Counted from the first letter of the stretch, positions 23,039-35,163 are shown. The stretch is 64,000 nucleotides of DNA from Mytilus californianus (GCF_021869535.1 NW_026262690.1:85667995-85731994), one strand, 5' to 3'. Notes: a model not told the origin generated them from the letters alone. Numbers and translations: made by a program.

Positions 23039-26000
23039 CTAAAAATATTTATTCACAGGTCAAAACTAATACAAATGGTATTATGTCATATTTGTTTTAA
23101 TCTATGTGTATTTTTGGAGTTACGTATAAATATCTAAAAGCATGAGGATTTGCAAAAAGCTGTGTCTCAACTTTAATCCATAAACTATTACGGAAGAAAT
23201 TTAAGTTCTATCAAAAAGGACTTTGTTTCATAACTAGGGGCACAATCGGAAAGTTGGCGAAACTTAAATGAATTTAGATTTAACATTGTAGCTATAATTT
23301 GGAATCAAAATAATCAGTATAGAGTTTTTGGTGAAATTTAAAATTTTTATGCAGAAATAGATTTGACTGTAAGAACTATTGTTTGAACGCCGACATTACT
23401 CTTATTATTTTTTTTGATAATATCTATACATTTTTGCTGAATTTCTAAGAAAGTAATCTCTGACTTAAGTTATTCAATTCAAAGGTTAAAGTTAAACATT
23501 ATAACCATAGAGAATGTTTATGTTGACAAAATAAAAATGAAAAGTAAAACAATAATTCAGAAAGCAGTATGCAGCACAATAACAATTAAGCAACAATCAA
23601 ACAAAACAATAACAAAAAATAAAAAGAACGCCGTTCGAAGAGCAAGTAGTAGTCTCATTATTCAAAACTCGATATTTAGTCGATATCTTTTACCATATAT
23701 TTCATGAATACAAGCACCCTGTTTTTTTAAATAATATACATAAAGCTATTTTTTTTATCTCACTTGTAAGAAGGTTTGCGCCAATCCCGTCTTCTCCGTT
23801 AGCATAACTTCTGATAAAGTTAACCAGTTCATCTTCAGGAAAGTTTTCATGTATATTCAGATCAACTTCTGCTCCATTAGAAAATCCGGTTTTCATATCG
23901 CCATGATCCCAGTTTTTCATGGACCTGCAAATTTCAAAAGTAAAATTTCAAGATCTGTCTCTGCAACTTGTCTTACTTCAAATAGAAAAAGTATGATTCC
24001 GAACAAGGAAAATAGTAACAGATACAACATGTCTTTTAATTCTTATTTAATGACAACAATTATATTATTTAAAAAAAAAAAAAAAAATACATATTGCAGT
24101 TGGGGAATCTTCGCGCAGATCAATTTTCCCTCATATGTTTGCAATGCAGGAACCTGCAAATCTTCACTACTCTTTTTTTTTTATATTGATATGAGAATCG
24201 TGGGTAAATTGGAATTAATCAATTCGGCTTAGATTTAGCTAGTTTGTAAAATGTTAAAATTGTGAAATAATCTTAAATAGTGTCACAACAAAATACCTTG
24301 GAATTTAATATCCCATCAATGTGTGTGACATTTATGAATGTCTTATAGCTATTATAATCTTACGTTTTTTTGAATATCAAAGTTGATCTAAAGAACATAT
24401 TGGACGTATGTCAATTAGAATGTAGGCCAACGGCACAAATAACTAAATACATTTACGACATCCGTCTTTGAAAGGTTAAACTCACTTGTAAATGTCATTC
24501 TGAGATGGTTTACATTTGCCATCTTGAATTACCGGAGCAGCACTAAAATCTGATGCAATTGGCATTGTTTTCCTCCTTCCATCTGCAGACGCTCCAAGTG
24601 ACATACCCCAACCAACATAACCTTCAAAGGTACCGCTTCCAGGGCAGAGGATACACTCAAATGGTGCTTTGGTTGTAGAATACTCTTTTTTCAAGCGTGT
24701 AAACAGCTGGCATAATGCATCCGTTTCTGATGAGTTTTCCACAACGTCTTTAAATGTCGAAACGACCATACTGGACAACCATTCAGCAAGTTCCTGTACT
24801 GTTTTGTCTTCTGCACCAGCATCAGTTCCAAATTTTGGAAATGTGAGAACCCTTTGTCTAAGAGATCGATAGTATGTACTTTTTTCAGCGGACCTCATTA
24901 TTCCTGCATTGTCATTTACAAATGGCTCTGACATGTCAAACCCCCAGTCATTTTTCAATGCTACAAGAAGTTCTTCTAGAGAAACACAGGCAGAAGTGTT
25001 GTCAAAGCATAATTTCTTTATACTGTAGAGCGAGTCGATGCAATTAGAGAAACCAATGAACATACAAGCGGCGACGACATATTTTGCCCCTCCATTATAC
25101 AAATCCCTGCCTGTCTCAAGACAGCCATCTATAAGCGTCGACAGTAATGGCGCCGGGCATGCTTTCCATATATTGCCGTAATTTGCTAGCAATTTATATA
25201 AAGACCCCTCGATTTGAATTTTTAAATGGCTTTCAAATATATCTTGCAGGTGTTTAAAGCTTTTAATGTCTGATGCTGAGACAGATCGATAGGAACTTGG
25301 TTTCCCTTGCAGGAAAGCTGGTCCTGCAGAAACGTACGAATTACCTTGATTGATAGTAAGTTCTAATACCAATGGCAATGGTACGTAGGTGAATGCAAAT
25401 TCAGACTTTCCAACCAAAAGTGGTTCAAAGCAACCGTCGCAAGCGTAGTTTTGTATGTCAGCCTTTTCTATTGGCATTTTCTGAAGATGAGGACTTGACT
25501 CTAAAGCGGGAATTATTCTGTCATCATGTAGAAGTATTGGATGTGCTCCGCCACTCAGCAATGATTTTGCTGTTTCTTGTAATATTTCCTCATTCATTCC
25601 TTTATGAAGACGCAATGACAAACAAGGAGCGTTTAACGGAAGACGCCTTGCAGCCTTCAGGCAAAGAATTGTGACGTCATTCATCGCTTGGATAGTCTCC
25701 GGTTTGCTGTGATAACCTCCAACAGTAATTTGTTGCACCCACTGATTCAAAGAATCGCCTCTAGGAAAATTACCATCTGACGTGTATGGCACTGCACAAT
25801 TTCCCCAGCTGGTAACGTCTGTAGCTTGATGAGGGTCCAATATTACTCTTTCACCAAATTTTATCCAAAAACAATCAATTATTTCCTGATTCGATATTGT
25901 TTTGTTACCTGATTGGTTAACATACGGTGCCAGGAGTTCGTCTAATCTTCCTACTGCTACGGGTTGTCCAATCAAATGAAGGCAGCAGTGCATAGAGAAT

Positions 26001-29000
26001 ATTAGCTGCACTGCTTCGGTAAAGTTGTCTGGCTTGCCTATTGAAAGATGTTCCATTCGAGCTTTGATTGCTTCCAGGTTTTGTCTCTGGCTGTTCGAAT
26101 ACTCCTTGTTAAGAGTGTACAAATTAGCAGCTAAACGACTATAATTTTCAAGATACATCTTTACGCCTTCCAATGCAAAAATACATGATTTATAGAAGTC
26201 ATTAACTTCATCTTTGGCGTATTTGTTTTTAATGTCTTCTATCAGTCCATTGACACCTAAATTCAATAATTTACTGTAATCAGGAATGATATGACCAACG
26301 GCAGATGACTCACTAAGACCCAATAAATAATACGTCATCCTCTCATCGTCATTCAGGTACTTCATCACTTTCTTCCCAAGGCCAAGTGAGCTGTCTTTCG
26401 GCATACGTCCTACTATAATTTCATCAGGATGTATGTTGAAAAGATCAGACTTCCATCCATAGAATTCAGAGGGATTGCTTATGCTTGCTTTTACGTTTGC
26501 AGTTGTAAATAATTCACCAAGAGACTTCTTAATGGCCAATCCTTTTCGTAAAGGAACGCTTTCTTTTAGGAAATGTTTCTCTGAATTTTTCAACATTTTT
26601 GACAGGTCTGGAATATCAGGAACGACTGCTTTTCTGTACCAGACATTATTCCACTGTTCAAATGTATACTGTAGTAATCGTAGCACTCTGGTTGAAACTC
26701 GGTCCGGGTCACTATCATCCTTATCGATTTCATGCAAGTATTGTTTGTGGTTATAGAAAAGGTACTTGTTCTTTCGTGGAACGTTCCATTGTTCATCTAA
26801 ATCAACTCTACAATATCTATTGTCAACAACTGGGAGATCTAACTCTTCAGAGCTAGGGACATACCAAAAACTTCCTTCTAACGAAGAAAATACATCTAGG
26901 AAAGCGTCAAAGGTGGTTCCAGGGCACCCACTGATATTCTCTAATATATCATGGAAAATCTTCGTCGATTTGGCAAAGGAAATATAGAAAGCACCTTCTT
27001 CTCTACCGGGATGAGTTTGACAACTTCCATATGGCATCGACTGTCGATAGATACGACGGAGACCTTTAGATACGTTACAGGGAGGAGGAAAATCGTCTAA
27101 AGTATGAGCGCGTTTGATATGGCTGCTATCTGAGAGTGATGGAATGATGCCCAGTCCAAACATCTTTCTACCAATCATTTCTTCCTTTGTTGAATCAGGC
27201 TTTGATCCTAAGATTTCCCAATGGGTTTTAAATTTCTGAGTCATCATGTATGTTCCCCCTATTTCCCCATTTTCCATTTCCCCAATCAAAATAAGTTGGT
27301 CGACAGAACAACGGTCAGACAAATTGGCTAACCCTTCTCTGAAAGAACCATTTATTATCAATGTATTGCCATATTCGTTTGATTTTGTGATACTTAAATT
27401 TTTACATGTGATTCCTGCATCTCCTAATCCTGTTTTCAGTAGCTCGAGTATTTGGTCAGCATTTGACTTTTTGTCAGATTTGATGTAAAAGAAAATATCC
27501 CCGCCTGTGTTAAGGAATTTTAGTGAATTTTCTAATAGATAGTTTCCATCAGGTCGTAGTTCTAATTTCTTCTTGTCACATACTTGATTCCAAAGTTTGG
27601 GATCAAACGCTATTAGAACACGAGTTCTATCTGTCATGTCAGTTGCCTTTTTATACAATTGCCGATACATATATGAAATAACATCTAGTTTAGAAGGTTG
27701 AATAGTCCCTTGATTGATAGTTACAAAATTGCCATATTTGTAACGCTTATCAAATAAACCTCTCTGAGCAAAACGTAGATTCTTGTAACTTCTGTCTAAT
27801 CGATCGTTTTCATCTTCTACCTATAAACAAAGGAAAGATTCATTTCAGTATTGACAATACTTGTTCTGAATACTAGTAACCGTCATATGATACGTTGACC
27901 AGCAGATGTTTCGGATATCAACGACGACTGGGGTTTTAAAACCAACAGAACTTCTACTTAACAGTTGACTTATACTCCTTCAACAGTGTTTCAAACATGG
28001 TTTTTGTACAGTTAAAAATATTTGTCGCTGAAGATTTACTATTTATAGTAATTAATCTAATTATTGACTTAAATCTATTGAGCATAAGAGAGCCGAAAGA
28101 TACCAAAGGAATTTTCATTCTCATACGTCGAAAACAAACTGACAATGCCATGGCAAAAACACTTAAAACGACGTAAAGATAAAGAACAGAACACGAAACA
28201 CAACATAGAAAGCTAAAGACTGAGCAACACGAACCCCACAATAAAACGCTGATATGTTAAGGGCTTTACTATTAGATGATATACATGCATGAAACCTCTG
28301 TAAAATGTCCATGTGATACTCTTAAATAGGAATAATAGAGCGTTTAATTACAAATTAAAGAACCTTAGTGAGCGCGCTCACATACACCACGTCCCCACAT
28401 TGTCACTGGAGAAATAAAATAACTGTAAGAAAAAAAAATTGTATAAGAAAAAAAAATTGAATCATAATTTCCTGTCGATATGCACATCTACATAGTATGT
28501 CCTTATTATCTACAAAGTTTCATGAAATTCTGTTGTGTGGGTTCAGAGGAGTTGCGATGACAAACTGTTGCAGAGGTATATTGAAGCAAATAAGTTCAAA
28601 GGGGCGTAACTCCTAGAAAAAAAATTGAATCGTAATTTCCTGTCGATATGCACATCTACGTAGTATGTCCTTATTATCTGAAAAGGTATCATGAAATTCT
28701 ATTGTTTGGTATGAGAGGAGTTGCGATGACAAAAGGTTGCAGTAGTATATTGGGCAAATAAGTTCAAAGGGGCGTAACTCCTGGAAAAAAAATTGAATCG
28801 TAATTTCCTGTCGATATGCACATCTACGTAGTATGGCCTTATTATCTACAAAGTTTCATGAAATTTTGTTGTGTGGTTTCAGAGGAGTTGAGATGACAAA
28901 CAGTTGCAGTAGTACATTAAAGTAAATAAGTTCCAAGGGGCGTAACTCCTAGAAAAAAAATTGAATCATAATTTCCTGTCGATATGCACATCTACCTAGT

Positions 29001-29651
29001 ATGTCCTTATTATCTACAAAGTTTCATGAAATTCTGTTGTGTGGTTTCAGAGGAGTTGCGATGACAAACTGTTGCAGAGGTATATTGAAGCAAATAAGTT
29101 CAAAGGGGCGTAACTCCTAGAAAAAAAATTGAATCGTAATTTCCTGTCGATATGCACATCTACGTAGTATGTCCTTATTATCTGAAAAGGTTTCATGAAA
29201 TTCTATTGTGTGGTTTGAGAGGAGTTGCGATGACAAAAGGTTGCAGTAGTATATTGGGCAAATAATTTCAAAGGGGCGTAACTCCTGGAAAAAAAATTGA
29301 ATCTTAATTTCCTGTCGATATGCACATCTACGTAGTATGTCCTTATTATCTACAAAGTTTTATGAAATTTTGTTGTGTGGTTTCAGAGGAGTTGAGATGA
29401 CAAACTGTTGCAGTAGTACATTAAAGTAAATAAGTTCAAAGGAGCGTAACTCCTAGAAAAAAAATTGAATCGTAATTTCCTGTCGATATGCACAACTACA
29501 TAGTATGTCCTTATTATCTAAAAAGGTTTCGTTAAATTCTGTTGTGTGGTTTGAGAGGAGTTGCGATGACAAGAAACAGGACTGACGGACTGACGGACGG
29601 ACAGACAGACGGACGGACAGACGGACAGACGGACAGACGGACGGACGGACT

Positions 29652-29697
<46 letters not shown>

Positions 29698-32600
29698 TAA
29701 GAAAAAAACATGCCAACAACATATGAATCAGGAGATTGATCATATTTGACGTTCTACAATCACCCACTGGATACAACAAACACAACGTCTCATCGATTCC
29801 AGAAACATGTTAAGGAAATATATCCCACAAAAATTAATAGTGACACAAACATCATATTGTTCATATACATGTGCTCATATCGATTTGAAACGTACACCAT
29901 GCAATGTACTCGTTGCTTTCTTTTAAGACGTTATAAACTTAAAGTAGATCAAACTTTTCCTTGAAACGAAGGAGTTTAATTTCATTAAAAAATAAATATT
30001 ATTTCCGTAACGCACAACAATAGTTTTCGACAGGCAAATGCAACACGATTTACATATCTAATTATTAATTAACTGTCCAAGTCATCATTAGATAAACTTA
30101 TCTCTCTTTTTTAACAAATTTAAAAAAATTGGCAAAGATTCAGTGTGACCTAGCATAGCCCGGATAAACTTGGTGGCATAAGCCCAAAAACACTACTGAA
30201 AAATAAACACTTTTGTAAGTAAATTTAATTTACATCCGCTTGAGTCCATTTATGCAACAATTTAATAGACAAATACAGGATATGGGGTATCCATTCAACA
30301 ATTTCCTCATTTCAACATTATTTATGAAGGATGTTTCCTTTCTCATTACATTTTGGGTTAATCATCAATTATTCAGATTGTTTTAGAGAGTAAATTATCA
30401 CAAAAAAATCTATTTTGCATCCTGTTTTAAACCCAGACTGTCATTAAACCCCTCACTGGAACCCATTAAAAAGATGAGAGCTGTTCCCCAATCCAAGTCT
30501 ATTTGCATTGGTTTCGGGACATCTGTCCAATAATTCTACAGACAAAGAAGTTATAACAATTTGAACACAGATTGTCAATTGTCACGCGACTTTCACATTC
30601 TATAAACCGATAGAATAAATTTCAACTTATTGTACAAACTTAAAAGTGTTATAATGAAAAAACGACAATTTATACAGCATCAAAATTTTACGAGAGATTG
30701 GGTATTCTTCCATCAAGGTTAACATTGATTTTTCAAGAAGTAATGTGAACTATGTGTATTGACATTTATCCTGCAATCGTTCTTTTTGAGCAGTCAAAAT
30801 GCGCTAATTGTATATTTTCATGTGATATATTGTCACAGATCGTATATTGTCTTAACCCTTGACCACCTTCGGGACATGTTGAGCGTCATTGATCTCGAAA
30901 TGAAATGTAAAAACCGTGAAGCTGAATACGAAACCCAATGAACATAACTTGCAGTAAAGGATATAGGTCGATAACAGAATGAACTGTTAGAAACTTATAT
31001 CTTACTTAAGACATTGTTTAACATAGTCAAAGAAAGTGAAAAAAGTAAACAAATACAAACTTTTGTCAAGATATATTTACATTAAGTCTGTAAATTGTTT
31101 TGGATAAACTTTATTAATATCATCCTACATGTTGGCCCCTTTAAACATGATTTCAACTTAAACAATAGAAAAAAAAATAAAGTACAGTTTAAGGTAAACT
31201 ACATATATAGCTACATGTACATGAAGATCTAGTAGATGTGTGTCATGCTTTTGCGTGCGCTAGGACTACATTATATATTTCCCGTGAATTCCTTCACATG
31301 CGTTTGGTGTCTAAAAATGGATAAAGACGATGAAAGTATATTCTTAATGCAAAATCCTTTCCGACAAGAAGATAGCGATGTCGAATATAGTGAATGTGTT
31401 GATTCAAACTTTGGATAAAATTTAAATCTGTGTTCAAATATTTCCCATTGCAGTGCGGACAACGAGGAGGATTTAGTTATAACAGCTAATAATGGCAAGT
31501 TGTATATATATTTTAAAATGTAGTCCTCTCCTATTACTGCCTTATTCCTTCTGGGTTTTATTTCTCATTAGGTGAATGAGATAAAAAAATAAAAACACGT
31601 GAAGCTTGAAGACAGGTTAACGTTGCAGAAAAAGGTTCAACCGCAGTCGATTTTATTTCAAATACAACACTATTAAAATAATGAATGAACACACATGAAG
31701 AGATAACAAGCGTGGAAGCAATTTAATTATTTTGTTGTTCATCGGAATTTCCCCCTTTTATATAATTTCAATGAATTTTAAGAGAAATATGATCCAAATA
31801 TTATATCTTTTACTTGCAAAAATAAATTAATATAGTTATAAGATCTAAATTCATCGCCATGAAATATCAGGAGATAAAAAAATCAATCAGACGTATTCAC
31901 CTACTATACATGAAAAAAATATATTGATTCATAATTTTCCCGTATGACGAAGGCCCCCTCTTTCTTCCTCGTTCACATAAATTGACCTTCACTCGGCGGT
32001 TGTCTTGCAAGAGACAGTTATTATTTACCCAAACTGGACCTCCTGAACACCCCTAACCCCCCTTTTCCAGTTTTTTCTGCAAGGTTCGTGTCGCTCATTT
32101 ATTTTAGTTTATTTGCGTATTGCTGTCCTTTTTTGTTTTTTTTTCATGTTTGTTACCGAAATATGTTTTGTCCCTCGATTTCCCTTTGCAAACAACGCAT
32201 TGTAAGTGTATATATCTTGGTTTTTGCGCTTAATATATATTTATTGTTTTAAATCAATATTACTTTTGAGATCTTAAGTGTTTGAGACTATGTACATCGG
32301 TTTAAAAAAAAACCGATCACTACGAACAATTAAGCGAAGTTTTGTATTATATTCCTACACAGGCAAAAATATCAGATTTTTAATAAAAAACCTAGCAAAT
32401 TAATGCCGACACCTGAAAATTATAAAAACTGTTGTAGCCCCCTAGTTCATGAAGCAAGTTCTTGATTTGCATTTTTTACACGAGATGAGGTTTAGGGTTG
32501 TTAATCAAATTCTTAATTAACTATTTTATTCAAGGAACAATCTGTGGCTTGCACCTCAACACTTAGTAAAACATCTACTTCAGATGAACGATATCTCCTA

Positions 32601-34754
32601 ATAATGATAATAAAATTATGTTACTTGTGGTCCTCGTGTTGCGGCATAATCTATCAAGCCTTAGAAGAATTATTTTTTTTTTCATTTTCATTGTAGCTAT
32701 AAATGATGTAAGTGAGAATGAGAGCAACACAGATGTCGATTTTTACATTCAAAGACGGACGAGGATATAAAAATCTTGTGCAAAAAGAAATACCTAAAAG
32801 CACCAAAAAAAAAAACAAAACACACAACGAGCATTGTCAAACAAATTGGTGTTAAAGGAGACAGCTAAAACATGAGAAAATGGCTGTGAAATAAGTATTG
32901 ACGCTGGCAGTGTTAAAATAATTCAAAAGTTTTTTTTTTCAAGAAACCGTCTTGATGAGTGACGAAATTATTGTATTGGAAAGTGACCTGAATAAAAAAT
33001 GTTTTTGGTGTAATTTTCATTTGTTCTTTCATTGTTAATTTTTTTCAAAATGAAAAATGTGAATTGATGAATTTTTTTCAGTCCTTGCCTGTAAGAATCA
33101 ATTATGCTACCTCCAGCTGTCAAATATTTTTAAGAAAGAGGAGGGTTATTCTTAAAAATATTGGACAGTTAAAGGGAACATTTTTTTTTTTTACAGGTAA
33201 ATGTTAGTCAAATTACTGAAATAAAGAACGGGTACAACAATAGAATGACGTCACAACAAAGTTTTAAATGAAAATTAAATGAAAAAAAACTTGTCGGAGT
33301 ACGAAACTAGATGAATAAAACTAAAACTAAAATTATATGAAACTAAAGGAATAAGCTTTTTCAGTACGAAACTAATGACAGAACATATCAAGTACAATAC
33401 AAAATGAATATAACTTATACAATTATTTTGGGAACAATGTTCGGCTAAAATTAACACAAAGGCAAAAGTCAATATTACGGTCATCTTAAAACTATAAAAA
33501 TAACAATAAAACATGTCGCAGCAACAAATAATGAGAAAGTAATCATTTGTAAATTTATCTGAAAAAAATGGATGTATTATAATAGAAGAAGTCCCTTTAT
33601 ACTATTATGCTGGATGTCTAAAATGCCAAATTCTTCATGCGCGACTAAGAATGAATAGTAGTTCCTTAAACTGTCACTTGTTTCCAAGAAACTTAGTTTC
33701 TTCTCCTCAATGTCGCTGTGGTGACTTGGAAACTAATTCACATTTTTTATTATTTTGCCCATTAAATTCGGACATAAGACAAAAAAATATCATTTGGAAG
33801 CCTACAATTAACAGTACCAATGGACACCGAATTACTATTAAACGGCTCAAATATGATTTCAAATGAAGAAAACATTAGTTTATTTCTCATGGTACAAAGG
33901 TTCATTATTAAATCTAAAAGGTTTACAAACTAATAATTCACACAATATACCTGTAAGCATTTCATCTTATCAGTTGCAATTTTTTTTTCTTTTTCAGTTC
34001 ATTATGTTACGTAACTCAACTGACATTATCAATATTTTTATTATGTAACAGAGCATATATTTTTGATTTATTTGTGTATATTGTATCTAATTTAACAAGG
34101 AGACAGATTGACATAAGCACTTGTTGCTTGTTTCTGAATCCTTTTGTGAATGTAAATATATATTGTAATTGTATAATTCATAATAAAATATTGTTTACAC
34201 TAAAAGAAGAATGTATTGGAGTTCAAATAATTATCTTTAATTGACAAAAATACCTCCTTTCTTAAACTTGATTAAAATATGGAAGAAACTCCAAGCAGAA
34301 TTTAGCATGCATAATCGTTTCGCTTCGTGTATACAATGAACCATAAGACTACTATATCTTATTTAAAACGCCCATATAAGAAGGTCATAATTTACAAGAA
34401 TTAATCTATATTGAATAAAATTTGGCAACATTTGCACGTGAATGTTTTTTTTACCTTCCTTTAAATAGAACCAAGACTATCAACTTTATTTGCATTTTTT
34501 TTCTCTAGATATTATAGAATCTATACTTATACCAATTACAAAGATAAACGAAAACAAATAAAAAATGGATAAAATGACATCAATAAAATTACAAAGAGTT
34601 ATATATATTTTATCTCTTCTCTTTTTTTATTTATTTTTTTCTCATTAATTGTTGTTAAGACTGAAATTCAAATTCAACAACTGACCTGCTTGTTGTGTTT
34701 CTTCCTCAGTTTGCTTGATTCATTCTCAACTCCAGTTCTCCCTCTTTTTGACAT
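22845..34754 (-). CDS. Fusion protein: DyP-type peroxidase domain plus glycyl radical enzyme (PFL-like)
   Basis: Four exons (34754-34686, 27820-24486, 23924-23764, 23038-22845) splice in phases 0, 2 and 1 into 3759 nt, 1252 aa. Residues ~85-350 are a DyP-type heme peroxidase: TGGDIFFYIKSD, SFREGLAN (where the family has GxxDG), GGTYMMTQKF, EEMIGR, DSSHIKRAH with the proximal heme His257, YRQSMPYG with the distal Arg, and GAFYISFAKS. Residues ~390-1252 are a complete glycyl radical enzyme: DEIIVG (489-494), GHIIPDYSK, PVAVGRLDELLAPY, QQITVGG, ACDGCFEPL with thiyl-radical Cys820 and Glu822, ADGRRKTMP, and near the end LIRVRKGGWSEHF with the radical Gly1216. Cys-x-Glu is the lyase/dehydratase pattern; classical PFL has two adjacent Cys. 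The substrate is unknown. Such enzymes need a radical-SAM activase, none seen here, and are destroyed by oxygen. Over 1100 uninterrupted codons argue for function. The first exon is the weakest part. Confidence 0.88.
23764..23924 (-). CDS. Exon of the glycyl radical enzyme (before the radical domain)
   Basis: Acceptor GAAATTTGCAG, donor ACAA/GTGAGA; 161 nt, phase 2 in and phase 1 out. It codes GAEVDLNIHENFPEDELVNF and ends DGIGANLLT, the strand leading into the glycyl radical domain of this enzyme family. Confidence 0.92.
24486..27820 (-). CDS. Main exon: DyP domain and most of the glycyl radical enzyme
   Basis: The 3335-nt exon follows the acceptor CTTTGTTTATAG and ends ACAA/GTGAGT in phase 2. 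It is open from its first base, 50 codons upstream of the first Met (27670). Both domains lie in this one exon, so the fusion does not depend on splicing. The catalytic Cys codon is 25432-25430 and the Glu codon 25426-25424. Confidence 0.95.
28080..28245. repeat. Dispersed mytilid-type repeat (CGAAAAC-AACTGACAATGCC family)
   Basis: Same motif order as 9040-9265: AGATACCAAAGGAA, TCGAAAACAAACTGACAATGCCATGG, CACAACATAGAAA, GAGCAACACGAACCCCAC. Confidence 0.75.
28431..29690. mobile_element. Helentron/pearl-like element: 168-bp tandem repeat, microsatellite, terminal hairpin
   Basis: Seven tandem units of about 168 bp begin at AATTTCCTGTCGATATGCAC near 28466, 28634, 28803, 28970, 29139, 29308 and 29475. 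They are followed by a GGAC-type microsatellite (29575-29652), then ATTATACCCTCCGCAAC-TC-GTTGCGTGGGGTATAAT, a nearly perfect palindrome. Tandem core, tetranucleotide microsatellite and terminal hairpin is the layout known from bivalve pearl/CvA elements, regarded as non-autonomous Helentrons. No Rep/helicase frame is present. Confidence 0.8.
29575..29652. repeat. GGAC/GGACA microsatellite
   Basis: Irregular run of GACGGACTGACGGACGGACAG units inside the Helentron-like element; strand-skewed, with G and A but few C or T. Confidence 0.9.
33585..33866 (+). pseudogene. LINE ORF2 C-terminal remnant (zinc-knuckle-like end)
   Basis: The plus strand reads QILHARLRMNSSSLNCHLF, then SPQCRCGD-ETNSHFLLFCPL. 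This is the conserved tail of LINE ORF2 proteins (HARLR, N-HLF, C-CG, E-HFLL-CP). No RT or endonuclease part is seen upstream, so it is a truncated relic, lying antisense in the intron of the fusion gene. Confidence 0.75.
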
Positions 34755-34812
34755 TCTGATGTAGATAATGTTCAACTTGTGGACTGGTATTTTTAGTCGT
34801 CGCTCTCCGCAT
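34686..34812 (-). CDS. Candidate first coding exon of the DyP-glycyl radical fusion
   Basis: An acceptor (ATATCATTTCAG) at the right and a donor CAG/GTCAGT at the left bound 127 nt. An ATG at 34754-34752 (A at -3) opens 23 basic codons, MSKRGRTGVENESSKLRKKH then NKQ, that join the 3.3-kb exon in phase 0. An out-of-frame ATG sits at the exon's first base, and the same frame is open upstream of the chosen ATG, so further coding exons beyond 34812 remain possible. Alternatively translation begins inside the large exon at 27670. Confidence 0.45.
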
Positions 34813-35163
34813 CTGAAATGATATGAAAGGAACCAATATTTTTTATGATCTAATATACCCATGCATGCACTTTTTGTATGTAACTAGATAAGGTAAACAA
34901 TTCCTATAAAAATGCCAAAAAATGTCTTTGAATGTTTTCAGTTGTATGCAATTTAGGTAAGATGATAGTATATCTCATTTGACTCACAATGGATCTACTT
35001 AAAATTGTAAGAAAAAAAAAATTGAAAATATTTTTTTAAAGGAAACATAGCGCATAGATGAAACAGATAAGGTATATGCTTTGTATCTCAATTATAACTA
35101 CGTATTTACAATAATTATTCATATAAACGTCTTTTAGCAAAATGTCTTGGAGTACCGGTAGTT
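34813..35163. other. Spacer upstream of the candidate first exon
   Basis: AT-rich, with A-runs near 35012-35030. Promoter or untranslated-exon elements for the fusion gene could lie here, but none can be recognised. Confidence 0.3.

Larger units (their letters stand above)
27821..34685 (-). other. 6.9-kb intron of the fusion gene (repeat-filled)
   Basis: It holds a CGAAAACAAACTGACAATGCC-type repeat (28080-28245), the Helentron-like tandem array (28431-29690) and a LINE remnant (33585-33866). Between 29700 and 33580 I see no convincing exon. The intron rests on exon 1 being right. Confidence 0.45.

Noticed and set aside
23849..24232. 127-codon plus-strand frame
   Set aside because: It overlaps the antisense of a confirmed exon and its intron, with a poly-Lys stretch from an A run; no motif.
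24669..27488. Several plus-strand open frames of 67-93 codons
   Set aside because: They are antisense shadows of the large exon of the fusion gene.
28431..29575. CRISPR-like array
   Set aside because: Units are 168-bp contiguous tandem repeats without spacers, in a eukaryotic genome.
31316..32780. Possible small acidic plus-strand gene (MDKDDESIFLMQNPFRQED, then NEEDLVITANN after a CAG, then NDVSENESNTDVDFY after TTGTAG)
   Set aside because: Donor sites are poor, the first intron would be about 60 bp, and no homology is known to me; the three pieces may be chance.
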